This document shows positions 28,655 through 36,946 of a DNA stretch of 64,000 nucleotides, one piece after another; position 1 is the first letter of the stretch, and each line of letters starts with the position of its first letter. The notes beneath the pieces were generated by a model. It searched no databases, was not told the origin of the DNA, and saw only the letters and a list, made by a program, of their open reading frames with translations. Made by a program: the position numbers and the translations under genes. This DNA is from Ectothiorhodospiraceae bacterium BW-2 (lineage in GTDB: Bacteria; Pseudomonadota; Gammaproteobacteria; Thiohalomonadales; Thiohalomonadaceae), in the NCBI GenBank assembly GCA_008375315.1, contig CP032507.1, positions 744,001 through 808,000 of the forward strand, given 5' to 3'.

Positions 28655-29869
28655 GTGCAAATCTATCTAGTCGGGGGAGCTGTCAGAGATAAGCTGCTGG
28701 GCGTAACGCCGAGAGATCGCGACTGGGTCGTCGTCGGCGCGACTCCTGAGGCGCTACGACAACGCGGTTATAAAGCGGTGGGTAGAGATTTTCCGGTCTT
28801 TCTCCACCCCGAAACGGGGGAGGAGTACGCCTTAGCCCGTACCGAACGCAAACAGGGGCACGGCTACCACGGATTTCAGTTCCATACCAGCACCGAGGTC
28901 ACACTAGAGGAGGATCTTAAACGGCGCGACCTAACCATTAATGCCATGGCGATGGATGAGTCGGGTCAACTTATCGATCCATTCGGGGGTGAGGTAGATC
29001 TGCAACAGGGGCGACTGCGCCATGTCTCAGCGGCGTTTCGGGAAGATCCGGTGCGACTGCTACGCACCGCCCGCTACGCCGCTCGTTACCATAAGTGGGG
29101 CTTTCGGGTCGCCCACCAGACGCATCAATTGATGCGGCAGATGGTTGACCAAGGCGAAGTCGCCCATCTAGTGGCTGAACGGGTCTGGCAAGAGAGCGCT
29201 CGCGCCCTGCTCGAAGAGAGTCCACAGCGCTACATTGAGGTACTACATAGCTGCGGCGCATTACAGATCATCTTTCCCGAACTCGCCCAGCTCTTCGGCG
29301 TACCGCAGTCGGCCCACGCCCACCCCGAAATCGATAGCGGCACCCATGTCATGCTGGTGCTACAGCAGGCAGCTAAGCTAAGTGGTGAGCTACAGGTTCG
29401 CTTTGCCGCTTTAGTACACGATCTCGGTAAAGGGGTCACCCCCTCCAGCCAACTACCGAGCCATAAGGGGCATGAGGAGCGCGGGATAACGCTAGTCAAA
29501 CAGCTCTGTCGGCGCCTTAAAGTCCCCCGTGAGATTGAGGCTATGGCGCTGCTAGTCGCCGCCTATCATGGCCTCTACCACCGTGCGGATGAGCTCGATG
29601 CCGCGACCCTCTACTCGCTACTAGAGAGGCTCGATCTGTTTCGCCGCCCAGAGCGGCTCACCCCCTTTCTACTCGCCTGTGAAGCCGACTCTCGTGGTCG
29701 GCTCGGCTTTGAGAATGAGCACTATACCCAACCGGAGACGATTCGCCGCGCCTATGCTAAGTGCGCGGCTATTCGCGCCCAGGAGCTAATCGCCGCCGGT
29801 TTTCAAGGTCAAGCGATTAGCGATGAGCTGCGCCGTCGCCGCATTGAGGCGCTCTCTTCCTTGACTTAA
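28655..29869 (+). CDS. cca: CCA tRNA nucleotidyltransferase (with HD domain)
   Basis: 404 residues, starting at a GTG with AGAGGAG 8-14 bases upstream. It begins MQIYLVGGAVRDKLLGVTPR, almost the E. coli Cca N-terminus, with the DxD metal pair in PRDRDWVVVG and the RRDLTINAMAMD motif. The C-terminal HD phosphohydrolase part (LVHDLGKGVTPSSQLP, SHKGHEERG) marks the gammaproteobacterial type that can also remove 2',3'-cyclic phosphate. It adds or repairs the 3' CCA of tRNAs. Its last codons overlap the -35 element of the rplU promoter. Confidence 0.96.
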   Translation: MQIYLVGGAVRDKLLGVTPRDRDWVVVGATPEALRQRGYKAVGRDFPVFLHPETGEEYALARTERKQGHGYHGFQFHTSTEVTLEEDLKRRDLTINAMAMDESGQLIDPFGGEVDLQQGRLRHVSAAFREDPVRLLRTARYAARYHKWGFRVAHQTHQLMRQMVDQGEVAHLVAERVWQESARALLEESPQRYIEVLHSCGALQIIFPELAQLFGVPQSAHAHPEIDSGTHVMLVLQQAAKLSGELQVRFAALVHDLGKGVTPSSQLPSHKGHEERGITLVKQLCRRLKVPREIEAMALLVAAYHGLYHRADELDAATLYSLLERLDLFRRPERLTPFLLACEADSRGRLGFENEHYTQPETIRRAYAKCAAIRAQELIAAGFQGQAISDELRRRRIEALSSLT

Positions 29870-29889
29870 CCGCCACCAAGGCATAGAAT
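29861..29889 (+). promoter_or_regulatory. Sigma-70 promoter of rplU-rpmA
   Basis: TTGACT (29861-29866), a 17-base spacer and TAGAAT (29884-29889) make a near-consensus promoter. The -35 box overlaps the cca stop codon. Transcription would begin about 29896, roughly 50 bases before the rplU ATG. Confidence 0.85.
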
Positions 29890-29944
29890 CGCGCGCTTTC
29901 TCTGCGTGAAGCATGAATTAGATCTATTTGGAGTAGCAGCAACA

Positions 29945-30256
29945 ATGTACGCAATTATTAAAAGCGGCGGTAAGCAGTATCGGGTCACCGAGGGGCAGAA
30001 GCTACGGGTTGAAAAACTCGAAGCCGAGATTGGCAGTGAAGTCGAAATTCCCGAAGTGCTAATGATCGGCAACGGTGAAGAGATTAAAGTCGGCGCTCCC
30101 TATCTTGCCCAGAGCAAGGTGACCGCCACCGTCTCTGGCCACGGACGGGAGAAGAAGATTAACATTCTCAAGTTTCGTCGTCGCAAACACCACATGAAAC
30201 GGATGGGACATCGGCAGTACTTTACCGAACTGCAGATTACCGCGATTAACGGCTAA
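29945..30256 (+). CDS. rplU: 50S ribosomal protein L21
   Basis: 103 residues beginning MYAIIKSGGKQYRVTEGQ, the standard L21 start, so I place the start at the ATG at 29945 rather than further upstream in the same frame. GGAG lies 13-16 bases before it. The C-terminus KFRRRKHHMKRMGHRQ is the conserved RNA-binding tail. It binds 23S rRNA in the large subunit. It is followed by rpmA after 26 bases, the usual L21-L27 pair. Confidence 0.98.
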   Translation: MYAIIKSGGKQYRVTEGQKLRVEKLEAEIGSEVEIPEVLMIGNGEEIKVGAPYLAQSKVTATVSGHGREKKINILKFRRRKHHMKRMGHRQYFTELQITAING

Positions 30257-30282
30257 CAGATAACCTAACGAGGTAGTTCAAT

Positions 30283-30540
30283 ATGGCACATAAAAAAGCA
30301 GGCGGTAGTACCCGCAACGGTCGCGACTCCATCTCCAAACGGCTCGGTATCAAGCGCTTTGGTGATCAGGTCGTGGAGGCTGGCAACATTTTGGTTCGTC
30401 AGCGCGGCACCAAAGTTCACCCCGGTGAAAATGTCGGCTGCGGTAAAGATCACACCCTCTACGCCCTAAGCGCGGGCAAGGTGAAATTTGAGATCAAAGG
30501 AGCCAAAAATCGCCAGTTTATTAGCGTTATTGCTAGCTAA
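30283..30540 (+). CDS. rpmA: 50S ribosomal protein L27
   Basis: 85 residues, beginning [20 protein letters not shown], the canonical N-terminus that reaches towards the peptidyl-transferase centre. [20 protein letters not shown] is likewise typical. It is the second gene of the rplU-rpmA operon and is followed by a strong terminator. Frequently the GTPase gene obgE comes next in this operon. Here pyk follows instead, after the terminator. Confidence 0.98.
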   Translation: MAHKKAGGSTRNGRDSISKRLGIKRFGDQVVEAGNILVRQRGTKVHPGENVGCGKDHTLYALSAGKVKFEIKGAKNRQFISVIAS

Positions 30541-30582
30541 TAGACCGCCTCGGGCTCTCCGCGCTGTTCAGACATTGTAACT

Positions 30583-30606
30583 AAAACCCGCTCAGGCGGG
30601 TTTTTT
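30583..30606 (+). terminator. Rho-independent terminator of rplU-rpmA
   Basis: AAAACCCGC and GCGGGTTTT pair around a TCAG loop, and the T-run continues to six T's. It lies about 45 bases after the rpmA stop. Confidence 0.93.
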
Positions 30607-30641
30607 ATTTCCCCCTCCCCCCAACTATTTAGAGAGAGTTT

Positions 30642-32108
30642 ATGGAGACCGACTTTCGTATTCGTCGTACCAAAATAATCGCCACCATTGGCCCCGCTAG
30701 TGACAGTGTGGCCACCCTAAAACAGATGATGGAGGCGGGCATGAGTGTCGCCCGCCTAAACCTCTCTTTCGGTGCCGGCCCCGATCAGGTCGCGCGAGTA
30801 GAGCGCATCCGCCAAGCCGCTGCCGAAAGTGGCCGCCATATCGCCATTATGGCCGACACCAAAGGGATTGAGATTCGTACCGGCCAGGTTGAGGGGGACT
30901 ACTTTGATCTGGAGAACGGTGAGAACTTCAACCTCTACTGCGAGCCCGAAGTTGGCAACACCCAAGGGGTCTCGGTCACCTATCGCCACCTCTATCGTGA
31001 GGTCGAAATCGGCACTCCGATTCTGCTCGACGATGGTGCTATCGAACTGATCGTGACCGCCATTGAGGGGAGCACTATTCGCTGTAAAGTGATTCACGGT
31101 GGGCTGTTAAGGTCGCGCAAAGGGGTCAACCTGCCCCACACCCAGCTCTCATTAAGCGCAGTTAGCCCCGAGACAGAGGCCGATGTGCATCAGGAGATGG
31201 CCTTTGCGGTTGCGAACGATATTGAGTATATCGCCGCCTCTTTTATTCAGACCGCTGAAGATATCGAACGCCTTAGAGCGGTCATTCGTGAGTTGGGGGG
31301 GGAGATTCCGATTATCGCTAAAATCGAAAATCGGGCCGGCATTCGCAACTTAGAGGAGATTATCGAAGCGGCCGATGGAGTCATGGTCGCCCGCGGCGAT
31401 CTAGGGGTCGAACTCCCCCTAGCCGATGTGCCGGGGATGCAGAAGCAGATTATTCGCTCTACCGTCTCCAACGGCAAACCGGTCATTACCGCCACCCAGA
31501 TGTTAGCGAGTATGGAGAGCAACCCTAAGCCGACCCGAGCCGAAGCCTCCGATGTTGCCAACGCGATTCTCGATGGCACCTCCGCCGTGATGCTCTCCGG
31601 CGAGAGCGCCATGGGCAAATACCCCATCGAAGCGGTAAGAACCATGGCCAATCTCGCCCTGCGAGCCGAAGCGTCGCTAGCCGAGTATGGCTTTTTGCAA
31701 AAGAGCAAACCTAACCCCTCTAATAAGATTACCGAGGCGATTAGCCAGGCCAGCATCACCATGGCAGCTCACCTGAACGCCGCGAGTATCCTCTGCCTGA
31801 CCGATACCGGTTTTACGGCCCGTCAGATATCGAAACATCGTCCAAACTGCCCGATTTTGGCCATTACCCGCTCTGATAAGATCGCTCGTAAGCTAGCTAT
31901 CAACTGGGGAGTGATTCCACTGCTGCACGAAGAGGGGGCCGATGATGAGCAGAAGACTCGCTGTGGTCTGCGCAAATCGCTACAGGCGGGCTATATTCAC
32001 GATGGCGACGTAGTGCTAATTACCGCCGGCCACCACCAAGCCGCTGGGGGTACCGACTATATTCGGGTTATCACTGTCAATCAGCAGGACCAACCGCTGG
32101 CCATTTAA
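30642..32108 (+). CDS. pyk: Pyruvate kinase
   Basis: 488 residues. It transfers phosphate from phosphoenolpyruvate to ADP at the end of glycolysis. TKIIATIGPASDS and MSVARLNLSFGAG at the N-terminus, IIAKIENRAGIRNLEEII and MVARGDLGVELPLADVP (metal and substrate residues), and KPVITATQMLASM are all pyruvate-kinase motifs. Around residue 46 the usual RLNFSHG reads RLNLSFG, so the His of that loop is replaced by Phe. I note this but do not take it as inactivating. The gene stands alone, after the rpmA terminator and 157 bases ahead of the SET-domain gene. Confidence 0.95.
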   Translation: METDFRIRRTKIIATIGPASDSVATLKQMMEAGMSVARLNLSFGAGPDQVARVERIRQAAAESGRHIAIMADTKGIEIRTGQVEGDYFDLENGENFNLYCEPEVGNTQGVSVTYRHLYREVEIGTPILLDDGAIELIVTAIEGSTIRCKVIHGGLLRSRKGVNLPHTQLSLSAVSPETEADVHQEMAFAVANDIEYIAASFIQTAEDIERLRAVIRELGGEIPIIAKIENRAGIRNLEEIIEAADGVMVARGDLGVELPLADVPGMQKQIIRSTVSNGKPVITATQMLASMESNPKPTRAEASDVANAILDGTSAVMLSGESAMGKYPIEAVRTMANLALRAEASLAEYGFLQKSKPNPSNKITEAISQASITMAAHLNAASILCLTDTGFTARQISKHRPNCPILAITRSDKIARKLAINWGVIPLLHEEGADDEQKTRCGLRKSLQAGYIHDGDVVLITAGHHQAAGGTDYIRVITVNQQDQPLAI

Positions 32109-32265
32109 CGACGATCGATAAAGCAGACGAAGAAGCCGGACGGTTCCTGTGGTGGGCAAAAGATGGCAAGTGGGCCGGGGATAAAATAGCCATTGCTAAA
32201 GTCGAAAAAATTTGCGATAAGGCGATTTTTATCACCCTTGAGTCCCACCGGACAGGAGTATCGCA

Positions 32266-32745
32266 TTGATGCACATCTATCGTGATGTTGAACTTGAACA
32301 GGGCTACCACTTTCCCCTTGAGGGCAACTTTGTCGTTGCTGAACGAGAAGAGGGGAAAGGGAACGCAATCTATGCGGCTAACAGCTATCGCCGTGGCGAG
32401 ATGATTGCCCGTTTTACCGGCATTATCCTCCCCTACCGGACTCAACACACTCTACAACTCAATACCAATATCCACCTGTTAGATCTCTCGTTTGTCGGCT
32501 ATCTAGCCCACTCCTGCTCACCCAATGTCTTTATCGATATGCAGAGCTTCGAGGTCTGGGCGCTAGGCGACATCGATGCTCAGAGCGCCCTAACGATGGA
32601 CTATGCCGCGACGGAAGATGTTCTCTACAGACAGTTTCGTTGCCTCTGTGGTTCACCTAACTGCCGCCACTGGGTCACCGGTCGCAAAGAGCAGATCAAT
32701 GAGCAGGGGTTAACCTACCTACAGCAGCGGGGCTACCATGGTTAA
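32266..32745 (+). CDS. Small SET-domain protein, putative lysine methyltransferase
   Basis: 159 residues. The SET motifs are visible: GKGNAIYAANSYRRGEMIARF (N-terminal SET, shown in part), YLAHSCSPNVFIDM (the NHSCxPN-type S-adenosylmethionine and pseudoknot motif), LTMDYAATED (ELTxDY-like) and a Cys-rich post-SET end, FRCLCGSPNCRHWV. Such proteins methylate lysine in eukaryotes. Small bacterial versions are known but few have defined substrates. It starts MMHIYRDVELEQGYHF; either of the first two Met codons could be used. Its end overlaps the start of the decayed decarboxylase by eight bases, which suggests the pair was once translationally coupled. Confidence 0.82.
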   Translation: MMHIYRDVELEQGYHFPLEGNFVVAEREEGKGNAIYAANSYRRGEMIARFTGIILPYRTQHTLQLNTNIHLLDLSFVGYLAHSCSPNVFIDMQSFEVWALGDIDAQSALTMDYAATEDVLYRQFRCLCGSPNCRHWVTGRKEQINEQGLTYLQQRGYHG

Positions 32746-33448
32746 CCCCCTATCTATGGTGGGAGCGTCCCGATCTCTGTTTCATCGACCAGCAGCTCTC
32801 CCTAGGGGGAGAGTCGCTGCTGAAACTCGCCCGCCAATCGCCACTGCCACAGTTTGTCTATAGCGCTGCCCGTGTCGAGCAGAAGCTACAACAGCTCCAT
32901 CAGGTGCTCAAAGGGACTGGGCTGCCCTATCGAATCTACTACGCCATGAAGGCGAATCGGTTCGCACCACTGCTCACCTTTATGCGCACCACCGGCTTAG
33001 TCGGGATCGATGTCTGCTCACCGAACGAGATCAGCCACGCCTTAGGGTGTGGGTTTGAGAGTGGCGATCTCTCCTTTACCGCCGCCTCACTCTCCGAGAG
33101 AGATTTAACCCAAATTCTCGCCTACGACGATTTAGCTATTAACTGCGATAGTTTGAGCATGATTCGCCGAATCGGTGAGCTAGCTCCCGGGCGTCGGATC
33201 GGGCTGAGAATTAACCCCGCCATGGGAATCGGCTACGGTAATAATCAGCTACTACAGTATAGCGGGGTGAAGACCACCAAATTTGGCATCTACCAAGAGC
33301 AGCTACGAGAGGTGAAGACCATCCGCTGCCCCCCCTCGCTGAGGGGGACTATCTGGCGATGCTCAATATCGGTGGCTATGCCGCCTCCATGAGCTCAAAC
33401 CACTGTATGCGCGGTGAGTTTATCGAACGGCTGCTGCTGCCCCGCTAG
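32738..33448 (+). pseudogene. PLP-dependent decarboxylase remnant (DapDC/ornithine-decarboxylase type)
   Basis: Fragments of an alanine-racemase-fold decarboxylase are visible. The N-terminal part carries WWERPDLCFID, PQFVYSAARVEQKLQQL, the PLP lysine in IYYAMKANRFAPLL, GIDVCSPNEISHAL and TTKFGIYQEQL. The end carries LPPLAEGDYLAMLNIGGYA and SSNHCMRGEF. About 200 residues of the middle are missing, with the junction near 33320, and the last part is in another frame. At the 5' end the only ATG (32738) is out of frame. Removing one C from the CCCCC run at 32746-32750 would join it to the coding frame (MVNPYLWWERPDL). I conclude a pseudogene with an internal deletion and at least one frameshift. 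The stop of the last fragment is at 33446-33448. Confidence 0.85.
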
Positions 33449-33459
33449 GAACGGATGAG

Positions 33460-34662
33460 TTAATCGTGGTCAAGGTCGGGCAGCTTCAGCGTCAATAGCC
33501 AGGTGAACAGCAGAAACAGCGTTGAGCCGACTAAGCAGCCGACTAGCCCGACCATCTGATAGAGCAGCCCTGAGAGCACAGTGCCGGCTAAGCGACCGCC
33601 GGCATTGGCCATATAGTAAAAACCGACGCTCATTGCCACCTTATCGTGATCGGAGTAGGCCAAAATGAGATAGGAGTGGAGCGCGGAGTTAATCGCAAAC
33701 AGAATGCCAAACAGTACCAGACCGATCACTAACACCCCATCCGCAGCCCACCCCTGCGCCATCGCCCAACCGATCCCTGCCGGTGAGAGCGCTAATAGCA
33801 GCACCCAAAAGCGGGCGGTGGCCCCCCCTGGGGGGCGGCTCTCTTTTCGAGAGTGGAGCAGTTTGGGCGCTAGAGCCTGCACAAACCCATACCCTATCAC
33901 CCACAGCGCTAAAAAGGTGCCCACTTCGGTAAATGACCACCCCAACCCCTCGTAGAGAAAGACCGGCAGGCCGACCACAAACCAGATATCACGCGATCCA
34001 AATAGAAAAAAACGGGCCGCCGAGAGCCAATTAATGGCGCTAATGTTGGAAAAGACTTGCGTAAATGTCGGCTTACTCTTCATCTTACCCACCCCAGAGG
34101 GGAGCAGCAGCAGGGTGATGAGCAGTATCAGCAGCAGCCCGCCGGCCAAAAGCGCCAGCGCCATCCTAAAGCCGACCCACTCTAGCAGTAGCGCACCGAC
34201 AAAGAAGCCGACCCCTTTGAGGGCATTTTTGGAGCCGGTGAGCAGGGCGACCCACTTAAACAGCTTCGACTCCTCGCCGCCACTCACTATCGCCTTGACC
34301 GATGCTTTAGCCGACATTTTATTCAAATCTTTAGCGATCCCCGACAGCGCCTGCGCCGCCATCACATAACCGACCGAGAGCCAGCTATCGGGTACCGTCA
34401 ACATGAGCAGCGCCACCACCTGGAGCGCCATGCCGATATGCATGGTCAAATTCAGGCCGATACGCGCCCCGAGCCAGCCACCGACTAGGTTGGTAACGAT
34501 GCCGAAAAACTCATAGAAGAGGAACAGCATCGCCACCTCAAACGGCGAGTAGCCGAGCAGATGGAAGTAGAGTACCACCAACATCCGAATCGCCCCATCG
34601 GTGAGGGTAAAGCCCCAATAGCCACCGGTGACAATAAGATAGTTACGGACTCCTCGCTCCAT
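33460..34662 (-). CDS. arsJ: Organoarsenical efflux MFS transporter ArsJ
   Basis: 400 residues with about 12 hydrophobic helices. It opens MERGVRNYLIVTGGYWGFTL, then TDGAIRMLVVLYFHLLGYSP and FLFYEFFGIVTNLVGGWLGA, stretches I recognise from ArsJ. ArsJ exports 1-arseno-3-phosphoglycerate from the cytoplasm, and its partner GAPDH makes that compound from arsenate. The GAPDH gene lies one base upstream on the same strand, the standard pairing, so arsenate resistance is the likely job. No ArsR repressor gene is visible in the window. The 3' end is 11 bases from the decarboxylase remnant on the other strand. Confidence 0.9.
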   Translation of the reverse strand: MERGVRNYLIVTGGYWGFTLTDGAIRMLVVLYFHLLGYSPFEVAMLFLFYEFFGIVTNLVGGWLGARIGLNLTMHIGMALQVVALLMLTVPDSWLSVGYVMAAQALSGIAKDLNKMSAKASVKAIVSGGEESKLFKWVALLTGSKNALKGVGFFVGALLLEWVGFRMALALLAGGLLLILLITLLLLPSGVGKMKSKPTFTQVFSNISAINWLSAARFFLFGSRDIWFVVGLPVFLYEGLGWSFTEVGTFLALWVIGYGFVQALAPKLLHSRKESRPPGGATARFWVLLLALSPAGIGWAMAQGWAADGVLVIGLVLFGILFAINSALHSYLILAYSDHDKVAMSVGFYYMANAGGRLAGTVLSGLLYQMVGLVGCLVGSTLFLLFTWLLTLKLPDLDHD

Positions 34663-34663
34663 G

Positions 34664-35671
34664 TTACAGACTCCGAGCGACCTTAGCGGTCAGCTCCATC
34701 ATGCGATTAACATAGCCCCACTCATTGTCGTACCAAGCGTAGAGCTTCACCTGAGTGCCATCGATCACCATCGTTGAGAGGGCGTCAATAATCGACGAAC
34801 GGGGATCGTTAACATAGTCCACCGAGACCAGTGGCCGCTCCTCGTAGCCCAAAATCCCGCGTAACTCCCCCTCTGCGGCCATTTTAAAGTAGCCATTTAT
34901 CTCCTCCACCGTCACCGGACGGGCCGCCTCAAAGACAAAATCGGTCAGCGAGGCGTTAAGCAGCGGCACTCTGACCGCATGGCCGTTGAGTTTTCCCTCT
35001 AATTCAGGAAAGATTTTGGTAATCGCTTTAGCCGAACCGGTAGTGGTCGGAATTAACGACTCGCCACAGGCGCGGGCGCGACGCAGGTCTTTATGGCCTC
35101 TATCGACGATAGTTTGGGTATTGGTAATATCGTGAATCGTGGTCATGCTGCCGTGAACGATACCGATCTGCTCATGCATCACCTTAACGACGGGGGCTAA
35201 ACAGTTAGTCGTACAGCTCGCTGCGGTTAATAGATGGTGCTCATCGGGACGATAGAGGTGATCATTAATGCCATAGACGACATTGAGCGCCCCCTCGGTC
35301 GGTGCCGCCACAATCACCTTTTTGACCCCCTGCTCAAAGTAGTTTTGCAATAGCTGCGGCTTTTTATGGTGTTTGCCGGTCGCCTCAATCACGATATCGC
35401 AGCCTGACCAGTCGGTCTGCTCAATCGCTGCGTGACGGCTATAGACGAGCTCCCGCCCCTCAACCACCATGCGGTTAGGATCACCACTAGCCCCACTCTC
35501 CCGTGACCAGCGTCCATGGACGGAATCAAATTTTAAGAGGTGCGCCGAGCCTGCCGCATCGGTTGCTATCTCATTGATCTGCACCAGCTCAAACTCATCT
35601 CGCTCCCAGCCGACCCGAAATCCGAGCCGTCCCATGCGCCCAAAGCCGTTAATACCTACTTGAATGGCCAT
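34664..35671 (-). CDS. gap: Glyceraldehyde-3-phosphate dehydrogenase, arsJ-associated
   Basis: 335 residues from the ATG at 35671, which has an AGGAGG site about 10 bases upstream. The frame extends to 35716, but that part is not GAPDH-like. [18 protein letters not shown] is the NAD-binding start, and the catalytic Cys153 lies in [13 protein letters not shown] with the following His region conserved. In arsJ operons this enzyme uses arsenate in place of phosphate to form 1-arseno-3-phosphoglycerate, the ArsJ substrate. It is adjacent to arsJ (one base). The sequence alone cannot exclude a normal glycolytic role. The context points to arsenate. Confidence 0.92.
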   Translation of the reverse strand: MAIQVGINGFGRMGRLGFRVGWERDEFELVQINEIATDAAGSAHLLKFDSVHGRWSRESGASGDPNRMVVEGRELVYSRHAAIEQTDWSGCDIVIEATGKHHKKPQLLQNYFEQGVKKVIVAAPTEGALNVVYGINDHLYRPDEHHLLTAASCTTNCLAPVVKVMHEQIGIVHGSMTTIHDITNTQTIVDRGHKDLRRARACGESLIPTTTGSAKAITKIFPELEGKLNGHAVRVPLLNASLTDFVFEAARPVTVEEINGYFKMAAEGELRGILGYEERPLVSVDYVNDPRSSIIDALSTMVIDGTQVKLYAWYDNEWGYVNRMMELTAKVARSL

Positions 35672-35696
35672 CTGTTCATTACCTCCTAGTGAGTTG

Positions 35697-35804
35697 GTTA
35701 GTGTGTAACCGTTCACTCTCCCCGCTAAATTTTACCCCTCACCCCAACCCTCTCCCGCCGGGAGAGGGAGATTAAGGAGGGAGAGTGAACGGTTACGTTA
35801 GTGT
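35697..35804. mobile_element. 92-bp MITE with 18-bp terminal inverted repeats and 8-bp target duplication (IS66-like ends)
   Basis: Perfect 18-bp inverted repeats, gtaaccgttcactctccc at 35705-35722 and its complement at 35779-35796, bound a 92-bp element. It is flanked by the 8-bp direct repeat GTTAGTGT (35697-35704 and 35797-35804). Inside is a second palindrome, CCCTCTCCC-GCC-GGGAGAGGG at 35748-35768. It follows CCCTCACCCCAAC, a hairpin motif common between genes in many proteobacteria. Ends beginning GTAA and an 8-bp duplication are hallmarks of the IS66 family, so I infer a non-autonomous IS66 relative. It sits between the MBL gene stop and the gap ribosome site. Confidence 0.88.
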
Positions 35805-36781
35805 TACTGCGCAGCCTCAAGCTGCATAAAAGTTTGATGGATATTGCGCCGATGCCAGCTATCAAAATATTGCAGATGGGCAAATTCGGGCGCTTCAGCC
35901 AGAGAGTCGATAGTCTCACTCATCTCCCGCCACTCCTCCAGCGCTAGAGTGACACCGTCAATTAACCAGTTAAGATAGTTACCGCTATCACGCCGCGCTT
36001 TGGCCAGATCGCCAGGGGCACCGTGGCCGGGGACAATCCTCTCTGGCTGCAACTGCTCTATCATCTGCCACGATCGCTGCCAGTTGACCACTTTTGAGCT
36101 CGGCCAGATCCCCAACATACGGTCATGAAAGAGATAGTCACCACTAAAGAGAGTTTTATGCTCTGGCAACCACAGCAGCGCATCCCCATGAAAGTGGCCA
36201 CCACCGGGCCAGATCAGCTCAAACGCCACCCCACCAATCTCAAATGACGCTCGCTCTTTAGCGATGAGCTCGCTCGCATGGCGCGGGGTAATCGTCTTAG
36301 CCTCAGCACCGATCTCCCGCTCTAAGCGCCCTAGCTGGCTATCCTGCTGTCGTCGCTGATCGGTAGCGGTGATCTGTAGCGCCTGTACTGGAATCTGCCG
36401 CTCCAGAAAGTAGCTATTCCCCATCCAGTGGTGATCCTGCACGCCGATATTAATGACTCGAATAATCGGCCTATCGCTCACTTCAGCGATCTTCTGCTCA
36501 ATGAGCGCTGCCGCTGTCGCTGTTGTGCCGCTGCCGATAAGAACCACTCCCTCAGCGGTCACCACAAAGCCCAAGGTGTTATTTAAGCCGTGGTTAGCGG
36601 CGTTACGAGGCCCCACCTCCCCCAATAGAGCATAGATAGTAGCCCCCAGCGGCTCAACCTTCAGCGTAAAGGCCGAGACGGCCATCGCCGAGCAGAGCAG
36701 TAACACTAGTCCCCCCCCCTGTCGGCAGAGAGTATGCCACCTAAGGGGGGCGCTTCGTTTCAATAGTAACCACAACAGCAT
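35804..36781 (-). CDS. Exported metallo-beta-lactamase-fold hydrolase with altered zinc motif
   Basis: 325 residues from the ATG at 36781, which has AGGAG 8-12 bases upstream. A longer frame to 36844 lacks such a site. A signal peptide or anchor ends near SAMAVSA. The MBL fold is shown by VLIGSGTT, WPGGGHFHGDALLWLPEHKT, LFSGDYLFHD and IVPGHGAPGD. The usual HxHxDH zinc motif is replaced by NIGVQDHHWMGN, keeping the DH and lacking the first two His. This is probably a subfamily trait. Substrate unknown. It lies upstream of gap-arsJ on the same strand, separated by the MITE, and diverges from the permease gene. Confidence 0.82.
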   Translation of the reverse strand: MLLWLLLKRSAPLRWHTLCRQGGGLVLLLCSAMAVSAFTLKVEPLGATIYALLGEVGPRNAANHGLNNTLGFVVTAEGVVLIGSGTTATAAALIEQKIAEVSDRPIIRVINIGVQDHHWMGNSYFLERQIPVQALQITATDQRRQQDSQLGRLEREIGAEAKTITPRHASELIAKERASFEIGGVAFELIWPGGGHFHGDALLWLPEHKTLFSGDYLFHDRMLGIWPSSKVVNWQRSWQMIEQLQPERIVPGHGAPGDLAKARRDSGNYLNWLIDGVTLALEEWREMSETIDSLAEAPEFAHLQYFDSWHRRNIHQTFMQLEAAQ

Positions 36782-36833
36782 AAAAAATCTCCTAAACTTA
36801 AAGTCGTACGCAGGGAGGACGAACCACCACAGC

Positions 36834-36888
36834 AAAAGATGCACCCTTGGGGCTATTTTTTACCGCTAACAGATTAGCTGCATCTTTT
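36834..36888. promoter_or_regulatory. 10-bp inverted repeat in divergent promoter region
   Basis: AAAAGATGCA (36834-36843) and TGCATCTTTT (36879-36888) are perfect complements 35 bases apart, midway between the divergent MBL and permease genes. They could be an operator for a dimeric regulator or a long-loop stem. No regulator gene is adjacent to choose between these. Confidence 0.4.
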
Positions 36889-36946
36889 CGGGGCACTGTT
36901 CGTCTTCTTGGGAAACCCTTATCCCTACCGTTGGAGTGATCCCTAA

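Noticed and set aside
32077-32448. Minus-strand frames opposite the SET-domain gene
   Set aside because: They have no family features, and they overlap clear SET motifs and the pyk end on the other strand.
35672-35716. Longer gap frame
   Set aside because: The extension reads through the AGGAGG site and into the MITE end. The ATG at 35671 gives the standard GAPDH N-terminus.
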